NCBI RefSeq assembly: GCF_000187895.1
Contig: NZ_DS990133.1
Coordinates: forward strand, 1 to 64,000
DNA from: Phocaeicola plebeius DSM 17135
Lineage (GTDB): Bacteria > Bacteroidota > Bacteroidia > Bacteroidales > Bacteroidaceae
Length of the DNA: 64,000 bases
Direction of reading: 5' to 3'
Part shown: positions 28,195 through 36,944 of the stretch, piece by piece
Layout: the number at the start of each line of letters is the position of its first letter
Numbering within the stretch: position 1 is the stretch's first letter
Made by a program: the position numbers and the translations under genes
The notes under the pieces: generated by a model
Database searches by the model: none
What the model was told of the DNA's origin: nothing
The model's input: the letters and a program-made list of their open reading frames with translations, nothing else

Positions 28195-29691
28195 TTATTT
28201 TTCGTCCGGACCTTTACGGATGGCTTTTACCATGATACCGATTTCGGCAATAAGCAGCACGGTAAACATGATAAGGAAAATGAAGAAAGTGGTTTGCACG
28301 GAGCCTGTTTCCAGTTTTGACACCGCCGCATTGACGGGCAGCAAATCCTGAATTGTCCAGGGCTGACGTCCCATCTCGGCCACAATCCATCCTGCCTGGC
28401 TGGCAATGTAAGCCAATGGAATGCTCCACAAGGAAATCCAGTGCAGCCAGTTGAGTTCTGCCAGCCGCTTTTTCCATACGAGGAATAAAATAAGCAGGAA
28501 GAACAGTATGAAATACATACCTAACCCTACCATCACGCGGAAAGACCAGAAAAGCAGACCTACATGAGGTACAAGGTCTTCTTTGTTCTGAATGTATCCG
28601 TAGCCGAAATAAGGCATGTATTCTTTCAAGGCACTGCGTGCAATCTGCATGGAAGCCTCATCGCCTTCTTCTTTTGCCCGACGGAAATCGGCCAATGCCG
28701 TAATGGCTTTCTTACCGTTCACCATCTTTTCATCTGCCGAAAGAGCCGTTGAACCATCAGGTAATGTATAGCCTCCTTCCAGCAGGTTGTTGATACCCGG
28801 CACATATCCTGCCGTGCTATGCGTAGCAAGGAAAGAAAGCATTTCGGGTATCTTGATGGAACCTACCACCGTCAGAGGTTCATGCGTGCCTCCTTCATAA
28901 AGCGCTTCCATAGCAGCCAATTTCATAGGTTGTACCTGAGCCACCTGATATGCGGACTTATCGCCTGTACCGGCTGTTACCAGGGCAGCAAACAATCCGA
29001 CTGCCGCTGCCACCTTCATGCTGGCAAGTGCAAATTCTTTTTCGCGTTTACGAATCAGGTACCAGGCACTGACTCCGATGACGAAAGCGGCTCCGAGCAT
29101 CCAGCTACTTAATACGGTATGGAAAAATTTCACCACTGCCACTGGCGAGAAGGCCACTGCCATGAAATCAACCATTTCATTTCGCATGGTTTCCGGATTA
29201 AACTCCATTCCTACCGGATACTGCATCCAGGAATTAGCCACCAGAATCCACCAGGCCGAAATAGTGGCTCCTAAACCGGTAAGCCAGGTAGAAGCCAGAT
29301 GAAAACCTTTACTCACCTTGTGCCATCCAAAGAACATGACAGCCACAAAAGTAGCTTCCATGAAGAAGGCTAAAATACCTTCTATGGCCAGTGGAGCACC
29401 AAATATGTCACCTACAAACCAGGAATAGTTACTCCAGTTCGTACCAAACTGAAACTCCAGAATCAAACCGGTTGCCACTCCAATAGCAAAGTTTATTCCA
29501 AACAGTTTCATCCAAAACTTTGCCGTACGCTTCCAGAATTCATTTCCTGTACGTACATACAATGTCTCCATTGTAGCCATAATCACAGCCAGCCCTAAAG
29601 TAAGCGGCACAAACAGCCAATGGTAAATGGCGGTCAAGGCAAATTGTGCCCTCGACCAGTCAATCATTGAAGTGTCGATTGTTTCAAGCAT
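28195..29691 (-). CDS. cydA: Cytochrome bd ubiquinol oxidase subunit I
   Basis: 498 residues, slightly shorter than the roughly 520 of E. coli. The N-terminal heme ligand His24 is in AIYHWLFVPLTLG. Further marks are GIATGLILEFQFGTNW-like (GVATGLILEFQFGTNWSNY), VVKFFHTVLSSWM and the diagnostic MGRQPW. It oxidises quinol and reduces O2 at hemes b558/b595/d. It follows a DUF4492 gene by 41 bp. Confidence 0.97.
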   Translation of the reverse strand: MLETIDTSMIDWSRAQFALTAIYHWLFVPLTLGLAVIMATMETLYVRTGNEFWKRTAKFWMKLFGINFAIGVATGLILEFQFGTNWSNYSWFVGDIFGAPLAIEGILAFFMEATFVAVMFFGWHKVSKGFHLASTWLTGLGATISAWWILVANSWMQYPVGMEFNPETMRNEMVDFMAVAFSPVAVVKFFHTVLSSWMLGAAFVIGVSAWYLIRKREKEFALASMKVAAAVGLFAALVTAGTGDKSAYQVAQVQPMKLAAMEALYEGGTHEPLTVVGSIKIPEMLSFLATHSTAGYVPGINNLLEGGYTLPDGSTALSADEKMVNGKKAITALADFRRAKEEGDEASMQIARSALKEYMPYFGYGYIQNKEDLVPHVGLLFWSFRVMVGLGMYFILFFLLILFLVWKKRLAELNWLHWISLWSIPLAYIASQAGWIVAEMGRQPWTIQDLLPVNAAVSKLETGSVQTTFFIFLIMFTVLLIAEIGIMVKAIRKGPDEK

Positions 29692-29732
29692 AAGAAATTA
29701 CTTTATCAGTTACTAATATAAATAAGGTATAG

Positions 29733-29951
29733 TTATTCTGCCATCCGGTTTGTCAGCTCCAGGCCCACATAATCCTGCTTCTCGGTCTCCGTCTTTCCTT
29801 CCAGGAAGGAAGGGAAGAAAAACAGTTTCAGCACAAAAAACATGACAAAAAGCTTTATCAAGATAATCGCCCAAAGGACACGTCCCCAGGTCATCTCCCG
29901 AAAACCATCACGATAAAAATAAAAAACACGAATGAGATTCTTTTTAATCAT
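29733..29951 (-). CDS. DUF4492 protein linked to cytochrome bd
   Basis: 72 residues: a basic N-terminus (MIKKNLIRVFYFYRDGFREM), one strong membrane helix (GRVLWAIILIKLFVMFFVLKLFFFP) and a polar C-terminus. It matches DUF4492, which is repeatedly found next to cydAB in Bacteroidota and epsilonproteobacteria and may be an assembly factor or small subunit (inference from synteny). It precedes cydA by 41 bp and should start the operon. Confidence 0.85.
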   Translation of the reverse strand: MIKKNLIRVFYFYRDGFREMTWGRVLWAIILIKLFVMFFVLKLFFFPSFLEGKTETEKQDYVGLELTNRMAE

Positions 29952-30039
29952 AGTCTATTTTTATAATGATTACAAAGTAAGCACTTTATCGGGAAAAAAC
30001 AAGGGTTTATCGAGATATTCTGTGGGTAAATCTATCTAT

Positions 30040-30071
30040 TTTGCCTCTTTTTTTATTATGAAATACATTTG
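30040..30071 (+). promoter_or_regulatory. Promoter of the TolC/MacAB-like operon
   Basis: TTTG at 30040-30043 and TACATTTG at 30064-30071 are separated by 20 bp, a full match to the Bacteroidota -33/-7 consensus. Transcription would start about 15 nt before the tolC-like ATG at 30094. This also supports that start over the upstream in-frame ATG at 29932. Confidence 0.8.
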
Positions 30072-30093
30072 CAATGTAAAAATTAAACGAAAT

Positions 30094-31437
30094 ATGAAAA
30101 AAAGAGAACTCATTTTCTTCGCCGCACTCGCGACTTTCCTGTCGGGAAATGCACAGGAAAAACAAACCTGGTCGCTTGAAGATTGCATAAACTATGCGCT
30201 GGAGAAAAATATCCAGTTACAGCAGAACAAGATTTCCTTACAGGAAAGCGAAGTGGATGTAAAGACAGCAAAGGCTGCACTCTTTCCAAGCCTCTCGTTC
30301 AACACCGGACACAACATTGTGAATCGTCCTTATCAGGAAAACAGCGCCACAGTCAGTGGTACTGAAATCATCAGCAGTAACAATAAAACTACCTATAACG
30401 GCAGCTACAGTTTATCTGCACAATGGACATTATGGAACGGCGGACAGCGCCTGAACAACATCAAACAGCAAAAGAAGAATCAGGAAATAGCGGAACTGAC
30501 CGTAGCCGAAACAGAAAATACGCTCAAGGAAGAGATTACCAAACTTTTCCTGCAGATTCTGTATGCAGATGAATCAGTAAACATTAATAAAGGTACGCTG
30601 GAAGTAAGTAAAGCTACCTATGAACGCGCTAAAGAACTTTTTAATCAGGGTAGTATTTCGAAAGCAGATTTGGCCCAACTGGAAGCACAGGTCGGTAATG
30701 ACCAGTACCAGCTGGTAACCTCCGAAAGCTCACTGAGAAACTATAAACTTCAACTGAAGCAAATGCTGGAACTGGACGGAAACATGGAAATGGAGCTGGA
30801 ACTTCCGGTACTTGACGATGAAAAAGTGATGCAGCTGCTCCCCAATCAAGACGAGGTTTACCAAACGGCACTGGCCAACCGTCCGGAAATACAAAGCAGC
30901 AAGCTGAGTATTGACAATTCCAAGTTGGCTATTTCTGCTGCTAAAAGCGGTTACTATCCAAGTATCAGTCTGTCGGCGTCTACTTCCAGTACAACCAATA
31001 ATGCAAGTCAGAACAACTGGGCACAACAGATGAAATACGGATGGAACAACATCATCGGCCTTACGGTGAGTGTACCTATCTTTAATAACCGACAGACTAA
31101 AAGTGCAGTAGAAAAAGCTCAGTTCCAATACAACTCTTCGCTGCTGAACTTGCAGGACAAGCAAAAAGGGCTTTACACCGAGATTGAAACGCTCTGGCTG
31201 GATGCACTCAATGCGCAGCAACAATATGCAGCAGCCGAAGTGAAACTGAAAAGCAGTCAGACCAGTTTTGATATGGTCAGTGAACAGTTCAGACTGGGCA
31301 TGAAAAATACGGTTGAACTGCTGACCGAGAAAAATAACCTGCTCAGTGCACAGCAACAACGGGTTCAAGCCAAATATATGGCCATCTTGAATCGTACATT
31401 ACTCGATTTTTATGCAGGAAAAGACATTGAATTATAA
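30094..31437 (+). CDS. TolC-family outer-membrane efflux protein
   Basis: 447 residues from ATG 30094 (MKKRELIFFAALATFLSGNAQ), which gives a signal peptide and directly follows a consensus promoter; the frame extending to 29932 is rejected. Two coiled OEP repeats of about 200 residues are seen (KTAKAALFPSLSFNTGHN and AISAAKSGYYPSISLSAS start the paired segments). It should form the outer-membrane channel for the periplasmic adaptor and ABC transporter encoded next, 12 bp downstream. Confidence 0.9.
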   Translation: MKKRELIFFAALATFLSGNAQEKQTWSLEDCINYALEKNIQLQQNKISLQESEVDVKTAKAALFPSLSFNTGHNIVNRPYQENSATVSGTEIISSNNKTTYNGSYSLSAQWTLWNGGQRLNNIKQQKKNQEIAELTVAETENTLKEEITKLFLQILYADESVNINKGTLEVSKATYERAKELFNQGSISKADLAQLEAQVGNDQYQLVTSESSLRNYKLQLKQMLELDGNMEMELELPVLDDEKVMQLLPNQDEVYQTALANRPEIQSSKLSIDNSKLAISAAKSGYYPSISLSASTSSTTNNASQNNWAQQMKYGWNNIIGLTVSVPIFNNRQTKSAVEKAQFQYNSSLLNLQDKQKGLYTEIETLWLDALNAQQQYAAAEVKLKSSQTSFDMVSEQFRLGMKNTVELLTEKNNLLSAQQQRVQAKYMAILNRTLLDFYAGKDIEL

Positions 31438-31449
31438 TAACCAAACAAT

Positions 31450-32673
31450 ATGAACAAGAAAAAAATAATTTTGACAGCCGGTGTCGTACTCGTGCTGGCT
31501 GTAGCAGGATTCTGGATTTTCGGAAAGAAGAATGCACAGGGCAAGGTAGACTTCGTGACTGAAAAAGTTACACGAGGAAATATCAGCAATTCCATTACAG
31601 CTACAGGAACTATTGAACCGGTCACTGAAGTAGAGGTCGGTACACAGGTTTCAGGTATCATTGACAAAATATATATTGACTATAACTCCGTAGTAAAGCA
31701 GGGTGAAGTGATAGCCGAGATGGATAAGGTAACGCTGCTCAGCGATTTACAATCAGCGCAAGCTACATACAACGGCGCCAAGGCCGAATACGACTACCAG
31801 AAGAAACTATACACGAGAAACAAAGCACTACACGAGAAACAGCTGATCAGTGAAACAGACTACGAACAAAGCGTGTACGATTATGAACGTGCTAAAAGTA
31901 CATACGAACAGACGCAAGCAGCCTTAGCCAAAGCGGAACGGAATCTTTCATACGCCACTATCACTTCTCCGATTAATGGTATTGTAACGAGCAAGGATGT
32001 GGAAGAAGGACAGACCGTAGCCTCCGGTTTTGAGACTCCGACACTGTTCACCATTGCTGCCGACTTGACAAAGATGCAGGTAGTAGCCGATGTGGATGAA
32101 GCCGACATTGCCGGAATAAAAGACAGTGCCCGAGTTACCTTTACCGTAGATGCATATCCTGACGACGTGTTCGAAGGAAAAGTATATCAGATTCGTCTGG
32201 GAAGTGTAAACAGCAGCAGTTCAAGCAGTACCAGCACAAGCAGCGAAACAGTAGTCACTTACGAAGTGGTAATTACTGCCGACAACCCGGATTTGAAACT
32301 GAAACCCCGACTGACTGCCAACGTGACCATTTACACCGATACCCGTGACAACGTGATAACGGTACCCAACAAGGCATTGCGTTTTACACCGGAAAAACAA
32401 TTGGTGGGCAACAAGACCATTACAGACTGCGAAGGTGCACACAAGGTATGGACAATGGACGCCAACGGATTTACCGCACATCCTGTAAAAATCGGTCTGA
32501 GCGACGGAAGCCATACTGAAATTCTGGAAGGACTGAGCGAAGGTACTCCTATCGTAACAGAAACCGTACTGAAAGGCTTCGAAAGCAATGCCAATGCAGA
32601 TGCAACAGCTGACGGAGAAAGAAGCCCGTTCATGCCAGGCCCTCCGGGAGGTGACAAGAAAAAACAGAAATAA
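31450..32673 (+). CDS. Periplasmic adaptor, MacA-like RND/HlyD family
   Basis: 407 residues. An uncleaved N-terminal membrane anchor (about 5-25) precedes a barrel/lipoyl pair (GTIEPVTEVEVGTQVSGIIDKIYIDYNSVVKQGEVIAEMD, and ATITSPINGIVTSKDVEEGQTV) and an alpha-hairpin of moderate length (about 95-160). An unusual Ser/Thr run (about residues 256-266) interrupts the beta-barrel domain. The C-terminus is rich in Gly/Pro/Lys. It joins the ABC permease to the TolC-like channel. Co-oriented with the ATPase gene 12 bp later. Confidence 0.92.
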   Translation: MNKKKIILTAGVVLVLAVAGFWIFGKKNAQGKVDFVTEKVTRGNISNSITATGTIEPVTEVEVGTQVSGIIDKIYIDYNSVVKQGEVIAEMDKVTLLSDLQSAQATYNGAKAEYDYQKKLYTRNKALHEKQLISETDYEQSVYDYERAKSTYEQTQAALAKAERNLSYATITSPINGIVTSKDVEEGQTVASGFETPTLFTIAADLTKMQVVADVDEADIAGIKDSARVTFTVDAYPDDVFEGKVYQIRLGSVNSSSSSSTSTSSETVVTYEVVITADNPDLKLKPRLTANVTIYTDTRDNVITVPNKALRFTPEKQLVGNKTITDCEGAHKVWTMDANGFTAHPVKIGLSDGSHTEILEGLSEGTPIVTETVLKGFESNANADATADGERSPFMPGPPGGDKKKQK

Positions 32674-32685
32674 GGAGATACTCTT

Positions 32686-33432
32686 ATGAAAAAGACTGTC
32701 ATAGAATTGCAAAATATCAAACGGAATTTCCAGGTGGGAGACGAAACGGTCCATGCCTTGCGCGGAGTTTCATTCAGCATACAGGAAGGAGAATTCGTCA
32801 CCATTATGGGAACATCCGGTTCAGGAAAATCTACTTTGCTGAACACCTTGGGATGCCTGGATACACCCACCAGCGGAGAGTATCTGCTCGACGGAGTATC
32901 CGTACGCACCATGAGCAAGCCACAAAGGGCAGTACTGCGTAACCGGAAAATCGGATTTGTATTCCAGAACTACAACCTGCTGCCGAAAACTACAGCCGTA
33001 GAAAATGTGGAACTTCCTCTGATGTACAACAGCTCAGTCAGTGCAGCCGAACGTCGTCGGCGTGCCATTGAGGCCTTAACAGCTGTAGGACTGGCTGACC
33101 GCTTGGAACATAAATCCAACCAGATGTCAGGAGGACAGATGCAGCGTGTGGCCATCGCCCGCGCACTGGTCAACAATCCGGCGGTAATTCTGGCAGACGA
33201 AGCTACCGGTAACCTGGATACACGTACCTCATTTGAAATTCTGGTTCTTTTCCAGAAACTGCACCAGGAAGGACGTACCATCATCTTCGTGACACACAAT
33301 CCGGAACTGTCACAATACAGCAGCCGGAATATCCGCCTACGTGACGGACATGTCATTGAAGACGTGACCAACCCTCATATTCTGTCAGCTGCAGAAGCAT
33401 TAGCTGCCCTGCCGAAAAACGACGACGATTGA
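32686..33432 (+). CDS. ABC transporter ATPase, MacB/LolD-like
   Basis: 248 residues with all ATPase motifs: Walker A GTSGSGKST (about 44-52), Q-loop FVFQNYNLLP, signature MSGGQMQR and Walker B VILADEATGNLD, with an H-loop FVTHNPE. The MacB/LolD-type family acts with an FtsX-like permease in mechanotransmission instead of ordinary transport. The permease gene starts 23 bp later. Confidence 0.94.
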   Translation: MKKTVIELQNIKRNFQVGDETVHALRGVSFSIQEGEFVTIMGTSGSGKSTLLNTLGCLDTPTSGEYLLDGVSVRTMSKPQRAVLRNRKIGFVFQNYNLLPKTTAVENVELPLMYNSSVSAAERRRRAIEALTAVGLADRLEHKSNQMSGGQMQRVAIARALVNNPAVILADEATGNLDTRTSFEILVLFQKLHQEGRTIIFVTHNPELSQYSSRNIRLRDGHVIEDVTNPHILSAAEALAALPKNDDD

Positions 33433-33455
33433 CGTGACTAATTAAGAAATGACTT

Positions 33456-34676
33456 ATGAACGGAACAAACCTTTTTAAAATAGCTTTCAGAGCTTTGGCC
33501 AACAACAAGCTCCGTGCATTCCTGACCATGTTGGGAATCATCATCGGTGTGGCCTCTGTCATTGCCATGCTGGCCATCGGACAAGGCTCTAAACGAAGCA
33601 TCCAGAAACAGATTTCTGAAATGGGCTCCAACATGATTATGATTCATCCGGGAGCTGAAATGAGAGGTGGAGTCCGGCAGGACCCTTCGAGCATGCAGAC
33701 ACTGAAACTGGAAAATTATGAAACACTGCGCGACGAGTGCATGTACTTGTCGGCCATCAGTCCGAATGTATCTGCCTCCGGACAGTTGATTTCGGGATCC
33801 AACAACTACCCTTCTTCTGTCAGCGGGGTCAGCATTGGCTACCTTACAATTCGCCAGCTCACCGTAGAACAAGGTGAGATGTTCACTGAAGAGGATATAC
33901 GTACAGCTGCCAAAGTCTGTGTCATCGGTAAAACAATTGTAGACAACCTGTTCCCCGACGGTCAGGACCCGATTGGAAAGATTATCCGCTGCAACCAGGT
34001 ACCTTTGCGGGTAGTAGGCGTGCTGAAGTCCAAAGGATACAACTCTATGGGTATGGACCAGGACGATGTGGTATTGTCTCCTTACACCACCGTAATGAAA
34101 CGTTTGCTGGCCCAAACTTACCTAAGCGGTATTTTTGCCTCAGCCTTGACGGAAGACATGACGGAAGAAGCTGTAGATGAAATTACGAACATCTTACGAC
34201 GTGAACACAAACTGAAAGAAGCAGACGATGATGATTTCACCATACGTACACAACAGGAACTTAGTTCCATGCTGAATACCACAACCGACTTGATGACTAC
34301 CCTGCTGGCCTGCATTGCCGGAATTTCACTGGTAGTGGGTGGTATTGGTATCATGAACATCATGTATGTAAGTGTGACGGAACGTACACGTGAAATCGGA
34401 CTTCGTATGTCTGTGGGTGCAAGAGGAATCGATATTCTGTCACAATTCCTGATAGAATCCATCCTGATAAGTATCACCGGAGGTCTGATTGGAGTAATCT
34501 TGGGTTGCGGTGCCAGCTTCATCATCAAGAGTGTGGCTCACTGGCCTGTCTTTATCCAGCCCTGGAGCGTATTGCTCTCATTTGCCGTCTGTACATTTAC
34601 CGGCGTATTCTTCGGCTGGTATCCGGCTAAAAAAGCGGCCGACCTTGACCCGATTGAAGCATTACGCTATGAATAA
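33456..34676 (+). CDS. ABC transporter permease, MacB-like (FtsX domain)
   Basis: 406 residues. The N-terminal membrane helix (LRAFLTMLGIIIGVASVIAMLAIG) is followed by a large periplasmic MacB core domain (about 50-270) and three C-terminal helices with the FtsX motif TREIGLRMSVGARGIDILSQFL. The ending YPAKKAADLDPIEALRYE is characteristic. With the ATPase, adaptor and TolC proteins it should form a four-component export machine for an antibiotic, peptide or lipid (substrate unknown). Confidence 0.94.
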   Translation: MNGTNLFKIAFRALANNKLRAFLTMLGIIIGVASVIAMLAIGQGSKRSIQKQISEMGSNMIMIHPGAEMRGGVRQDPSSMQTLKLENYETLRDECMYLSAISPNVSASGQLISGSNNYPSSVSGVSIGYLTIRQLTVEQGEMFTEEDIRTAAKVCVIGKTIVDNLFPDGQDPIGKIIRCNQVPLRVVGVLKSKGYNSMGMDQDDVVLSPYTTVMKRLLAQTYLSGIFASALTEDMTEEAVDEITNILRREHKLKEADDDDFTIRTQQELSSMLNTTTDLMTTLLACIAGISLVVGGIGIMNIMYVSVTERTREIGLRMSVGARGIDILSQFLIESILISITGGLIGVILGCGASFIIKSVAHWPVFIQPWSVLLSFAVCTFTGVFFGWYPAKKAADLDPIEALRYE

Positions 34677-34715
34677 ATAACGGAACTACTTTGTTCTTCA
34701 TAACTTTGGTTTCCT

Positions 34716-34780
34716 GTCCGGCTGCCATTCAGCAGTGAATGTTTCCCCAACATAAACCGCTTAAGGTAGCCGGACTTTTA
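34716..34780 (+). terminator. Probable terminator of the MacAB-like operon
   Basis: GTCCGGCTGCC (34716-34726) pairs with GGTAGCCGGAC (34765-34775) with one wobble/mismatch, then TTTTATT follows. The 38-nt loop has its own small stem CATTC/GAATG. It lies 40 bp past the permease stop. Confidence 0.65.
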
Positions 34781-34817
34781 TTAAAAAAATCGTATCTTTG
34801 TCTTAAATCAATTCCAC

Positions 34818-35894
34818 ATGGTTCATATAACTCACAACAAACACCGTTTACTTGAATTGACAATCCACATTATATGCTGGGGATTGTTTTTCGGATTCCC
34901 ACTGTTCTTCACTCAAGATGACAGCGGCAGTATCGACTGGAGAGAGTTTATCAACCATTCTGGTGTATCTCTTTCTTTTTTCATCATCTTCTATGTCAAT
35001 TACCTGTTATTTATCCCTAAGGTTCTTTTCAAAGAGCATACCGGACAGTATATTCTATTAAATATTCTCCTCATCTTCGTTGTATCCATCGGACTGCGTT
35101 ACTGGCACAACATCATTGCCTTTCCTCCCCCGGCTCCTCGCCGTCCTCATTTACCTCCCCAATACATATTTTATATAAGGGATATTACGAGCATGATTTT
35201 CACTGTAGGATTAAGTGTAGCCATCCGCATGAGCCTGCGCTGGAGTGCCACAGAACTGGAACGCCGTGAAGCAGTAAAAAGCCGGACTGAAGCAGAACTG
35301 AAGAACCTGCGAAACCAGCTGAATCCCCACTTCCTGCTCAACACGCTGAATAATATTTATGCCCTGACGGCTTTTGATACCGAAAAGGCACAACAGGCCA
35401 TTCAAGAACTGAGCAAACTACTGCGTTACGTATTATATGACAATCAGGAAACATTTGTTCCACTGACTAAAGAAGTAGAGTTTATCCGAAACTACATTGA
35501 ACTCATGCGAATACGGGTATCGTCCGCTGTCAAAATCAATACAAACTTTCAGATTCGACCAGACAGTCAAAGTCCGGTAGCTCCGCTGTTATTCATTTCG
35601 CTCATTGAAAATGCCTTCAAACATGGAATCTCTCCTACCGAACCCAGCTTTATAGATATTTCGCTGACGGAAAAGGAAGATGAAATCCATTGTGTGATAC
35701 GCAACAGCAATTATCCCAAAAATTCAACGGACAAAAGTGGATCAGGCATCGGGCTGGAACAGGTACGAAAAAGACTAGAACTATTGTATGCCGGACATTA
35801 TGAATGGCATCAGCAAATAAGTCCGGATCAAAAAGAATACAGTTCCATACTGACTATAAAAATTCCTGACACCAATAAAAAGATACTGCCATGA
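34818..35894 (+). CDS. LytS/YpdA-type sensor histidine kinase
   Basis: 358 residues. Four membrane segments occupy about residues 12-135. A linker helix leads to the His_kinase domain (PF06580 type) with the phosphoacceptor in NQLNPHFLLNTLNNIYAL (about 171-188) and a late HATPase with SLIENAFKHGI and SGIGLEQVRKRLELLY. It should phosphorylate the LytTR regulator whose ATG overlaps its stop by 4 nt (ATGA). A -7-like TATCTTTG is at 34793-34800. The neighbouring efflux operon is a candidate target. Confidence 0.92.
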   Translation: MVHITHNKHRLLELTIHIICWGLFFGFPLFFTQDDSGSIDWREFINHSGVSLSFFIIFYVNYLLFIPKVLFKEHTGQYILLNILLIFVVSIGLRYWHNIIAFPPPAPRRPHLPPQYIFYIRDITSMIFTVGLSVAIRMSLRWSATELERREAVKSRTEAELKNLRNQLNPHFLLNTLNNIYALTAFDTEKAQQAIQELSKLLRYVLYDNQETFVPLTKEVEFIRNYIELMRIRVSSAVKINTNFQIRPDSQSPVAPLLFISLIENAFKHGISPTEPSFIDISLTEKEDEIHCVIRNSNYPKNSTDKSGSGIGLEQVRKRLELLYAGHYEWHQQISPDQKEYSSILTIKIPDTNKKILP

Positions 35895-36622
35895 TTATAA
35901 AATGTGCGATTATAGATGATGAACCTCTGGCACTCGGCCTGCTGGAAAGTTACGTAAAGAAAACACCATCGCTCGAATTGTGCGGTGCATATTCCAGTGC
36001 CATTCAGGCAATGGAATTATTGACAGACCATCCGGTAGACCTTATTTTTCTGGATATCCAGATGCCGGAACTGAACGGATTGGAGTTTTCCAAAATCGTT
36101 CCTGGAAGTACACGTATCATCTTTACAACTGCTTTCGGGCAATATGCACTGGATGGTTACAAGGTAAATGCCCTTGACTATCTACTTAAACCTATCAGCT
36201 ATACAGATTTTATGACTGCTGTCAACAAAGCTGTCCAGTGGTTTGAACTCCGGCAGAAAGCAGAAACATCATCTGGTGAAATCCAGTCTTCCGAGGATTT
36301 GAAGTACATCTATGTAAAAAGCGATTATAAGCTGATTCAAATCGAGTTGGATAAAATTCTCTATATTGAAGGACTGAAGGATTATATCAAAATACATCTG
36401 GAAGATAATCCACGCCCCATTCTCTCACTGGTCAGCATGAAAATGATGGAGGACAAACTGCCAGCCAACCGGTTTATCCGAATTCATCGTTCTTTTATCG
36501 TGCAAAAACAAAAAATAAAAATTATAGAAAAAGGAAGAATCGTTTTCGGAAAAGACTACATTCCGATATCGGACAGCTACAAACAGGAGCTCCAAAATTA
36601 TGTTAATAAACATACTATTTGA
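35891..36622 (+). CDS. LytTR-family response regulator
   Basis: 243 residues. The receiver domain (1-120) has the acidic pair IIDDEP, the phosphoacceptor Asp in LIFLDIQMPELNGLEF (about residue 55) and the switch Lys in DYLLKPI. A LytTR DNA-binding domain (about 140-243) shows YIYVKSDYKL, ILYIEGLKDYIKIHL and RFIRIHRSFIV. It is translationally coupled with the kinase by an ATGA overlap. Likely targets are its own operon or the upstream ABC efflux genes (inference). Confidence 0.94.
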   Translation: MIIKCAIIDDEPLALGLLESYVKKTPSLELCGAYSSAIQAMELLTDHPVDLIFLDIQMPELNGLEFSKIVPGSTRIIFTTAFGQYALDGYKVNALDYLLKPISYTDFMTAVNKAVQWFELRQKAETSSGEIQSSEDLKYIYVKSDYKLIQIELDKILYIEGLKDYIKIHLEDNPRPILSLVSMKMMEDKLPANRFIRIHRSFIVQKQKIKIIEKGRIVFGKDYIPISDSYKQELQNYVNKHTI

Positions 36623-36680
36623 GTTTTTGTTGTATTTTCAACCTTTTTTTTTGAAACAATCGTTTTTTTTACAATTTTTC

Positions 36681-36712
36681 TTTGGATACAATCAATCTAA
36701 ACCCTATATTTG
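36681..36712 (+). promoter_or_regulatory. Consensus promoter in front of a candidate small RNA
   Basis: TTTG (36681-36684), a 20-bp spacer and TATATTTG (36705-36712) match the Bacteroidota consensus in full. No protein-coding gene follows in this direction for more than 1 kb. Confidence 0.8.
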
Positions 36713-36718
36713 TGTCGT

Positions 36719-36831
36719 ACATAATAAAGACGGAAGTTGTGAAACTTCCTTTAGAATAGTTTAGTTAAGTCTAGTTTAGTTTTTGTGTTGTGATACTCCT
36801 GCTGAAAGTGTTCAGCGGGAGTATCTTTTTT
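36719..36831 (+). ncRNA. Candidate small RNA (about 112 nt)
   Basis: A predicted start near 36719 leads into a hairpin with a perfect 7-bp stem GGAAGTT/AACTTCC and a GTGA (GNRA) tetraloop (36732-36749). An AT-rich single-stranded stretch with repeated TAGTTTAG/TCTAGTTTAG strings follows. The transcript would end in a 15-bp terminator stem (36792-36806 with 36811-36825) and TTTTTT. No plausible ORF with a start and stop lies inside. It fills most of the 322-bp gap between the LytTR regulator and queE; the rest (36832-36944) shows nothing recognisable. Boundaries are predicted. Confidence 0.7.
36792..36831 (+). terminator. Strong intrinsic terminator of the candidate small RNA
   Basis: GATACTCCTGCTGAA pairs with TTCAGCGGGAGTATC across an AGTG loop (one T-G wobble), followed by six T. 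Confidence 0.92.
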
Positions 36832-36944
36832 ATACAAAATCGAAACGGAGGAAAATATATTTATTAACAAATTCCGAGCAGAATGATGTTAAAAAACAAC
36901 AAGAAAAAAGGCTGAAATACGATTACAAATTGCACAAAAATTCC

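Noticed and set aside
29932..30093. N-terminal extension of the TolC-like protein
   Set aside because: It would place a perfect promoter inside the coding region and bury the signal peptide; ATG 30094 is better.
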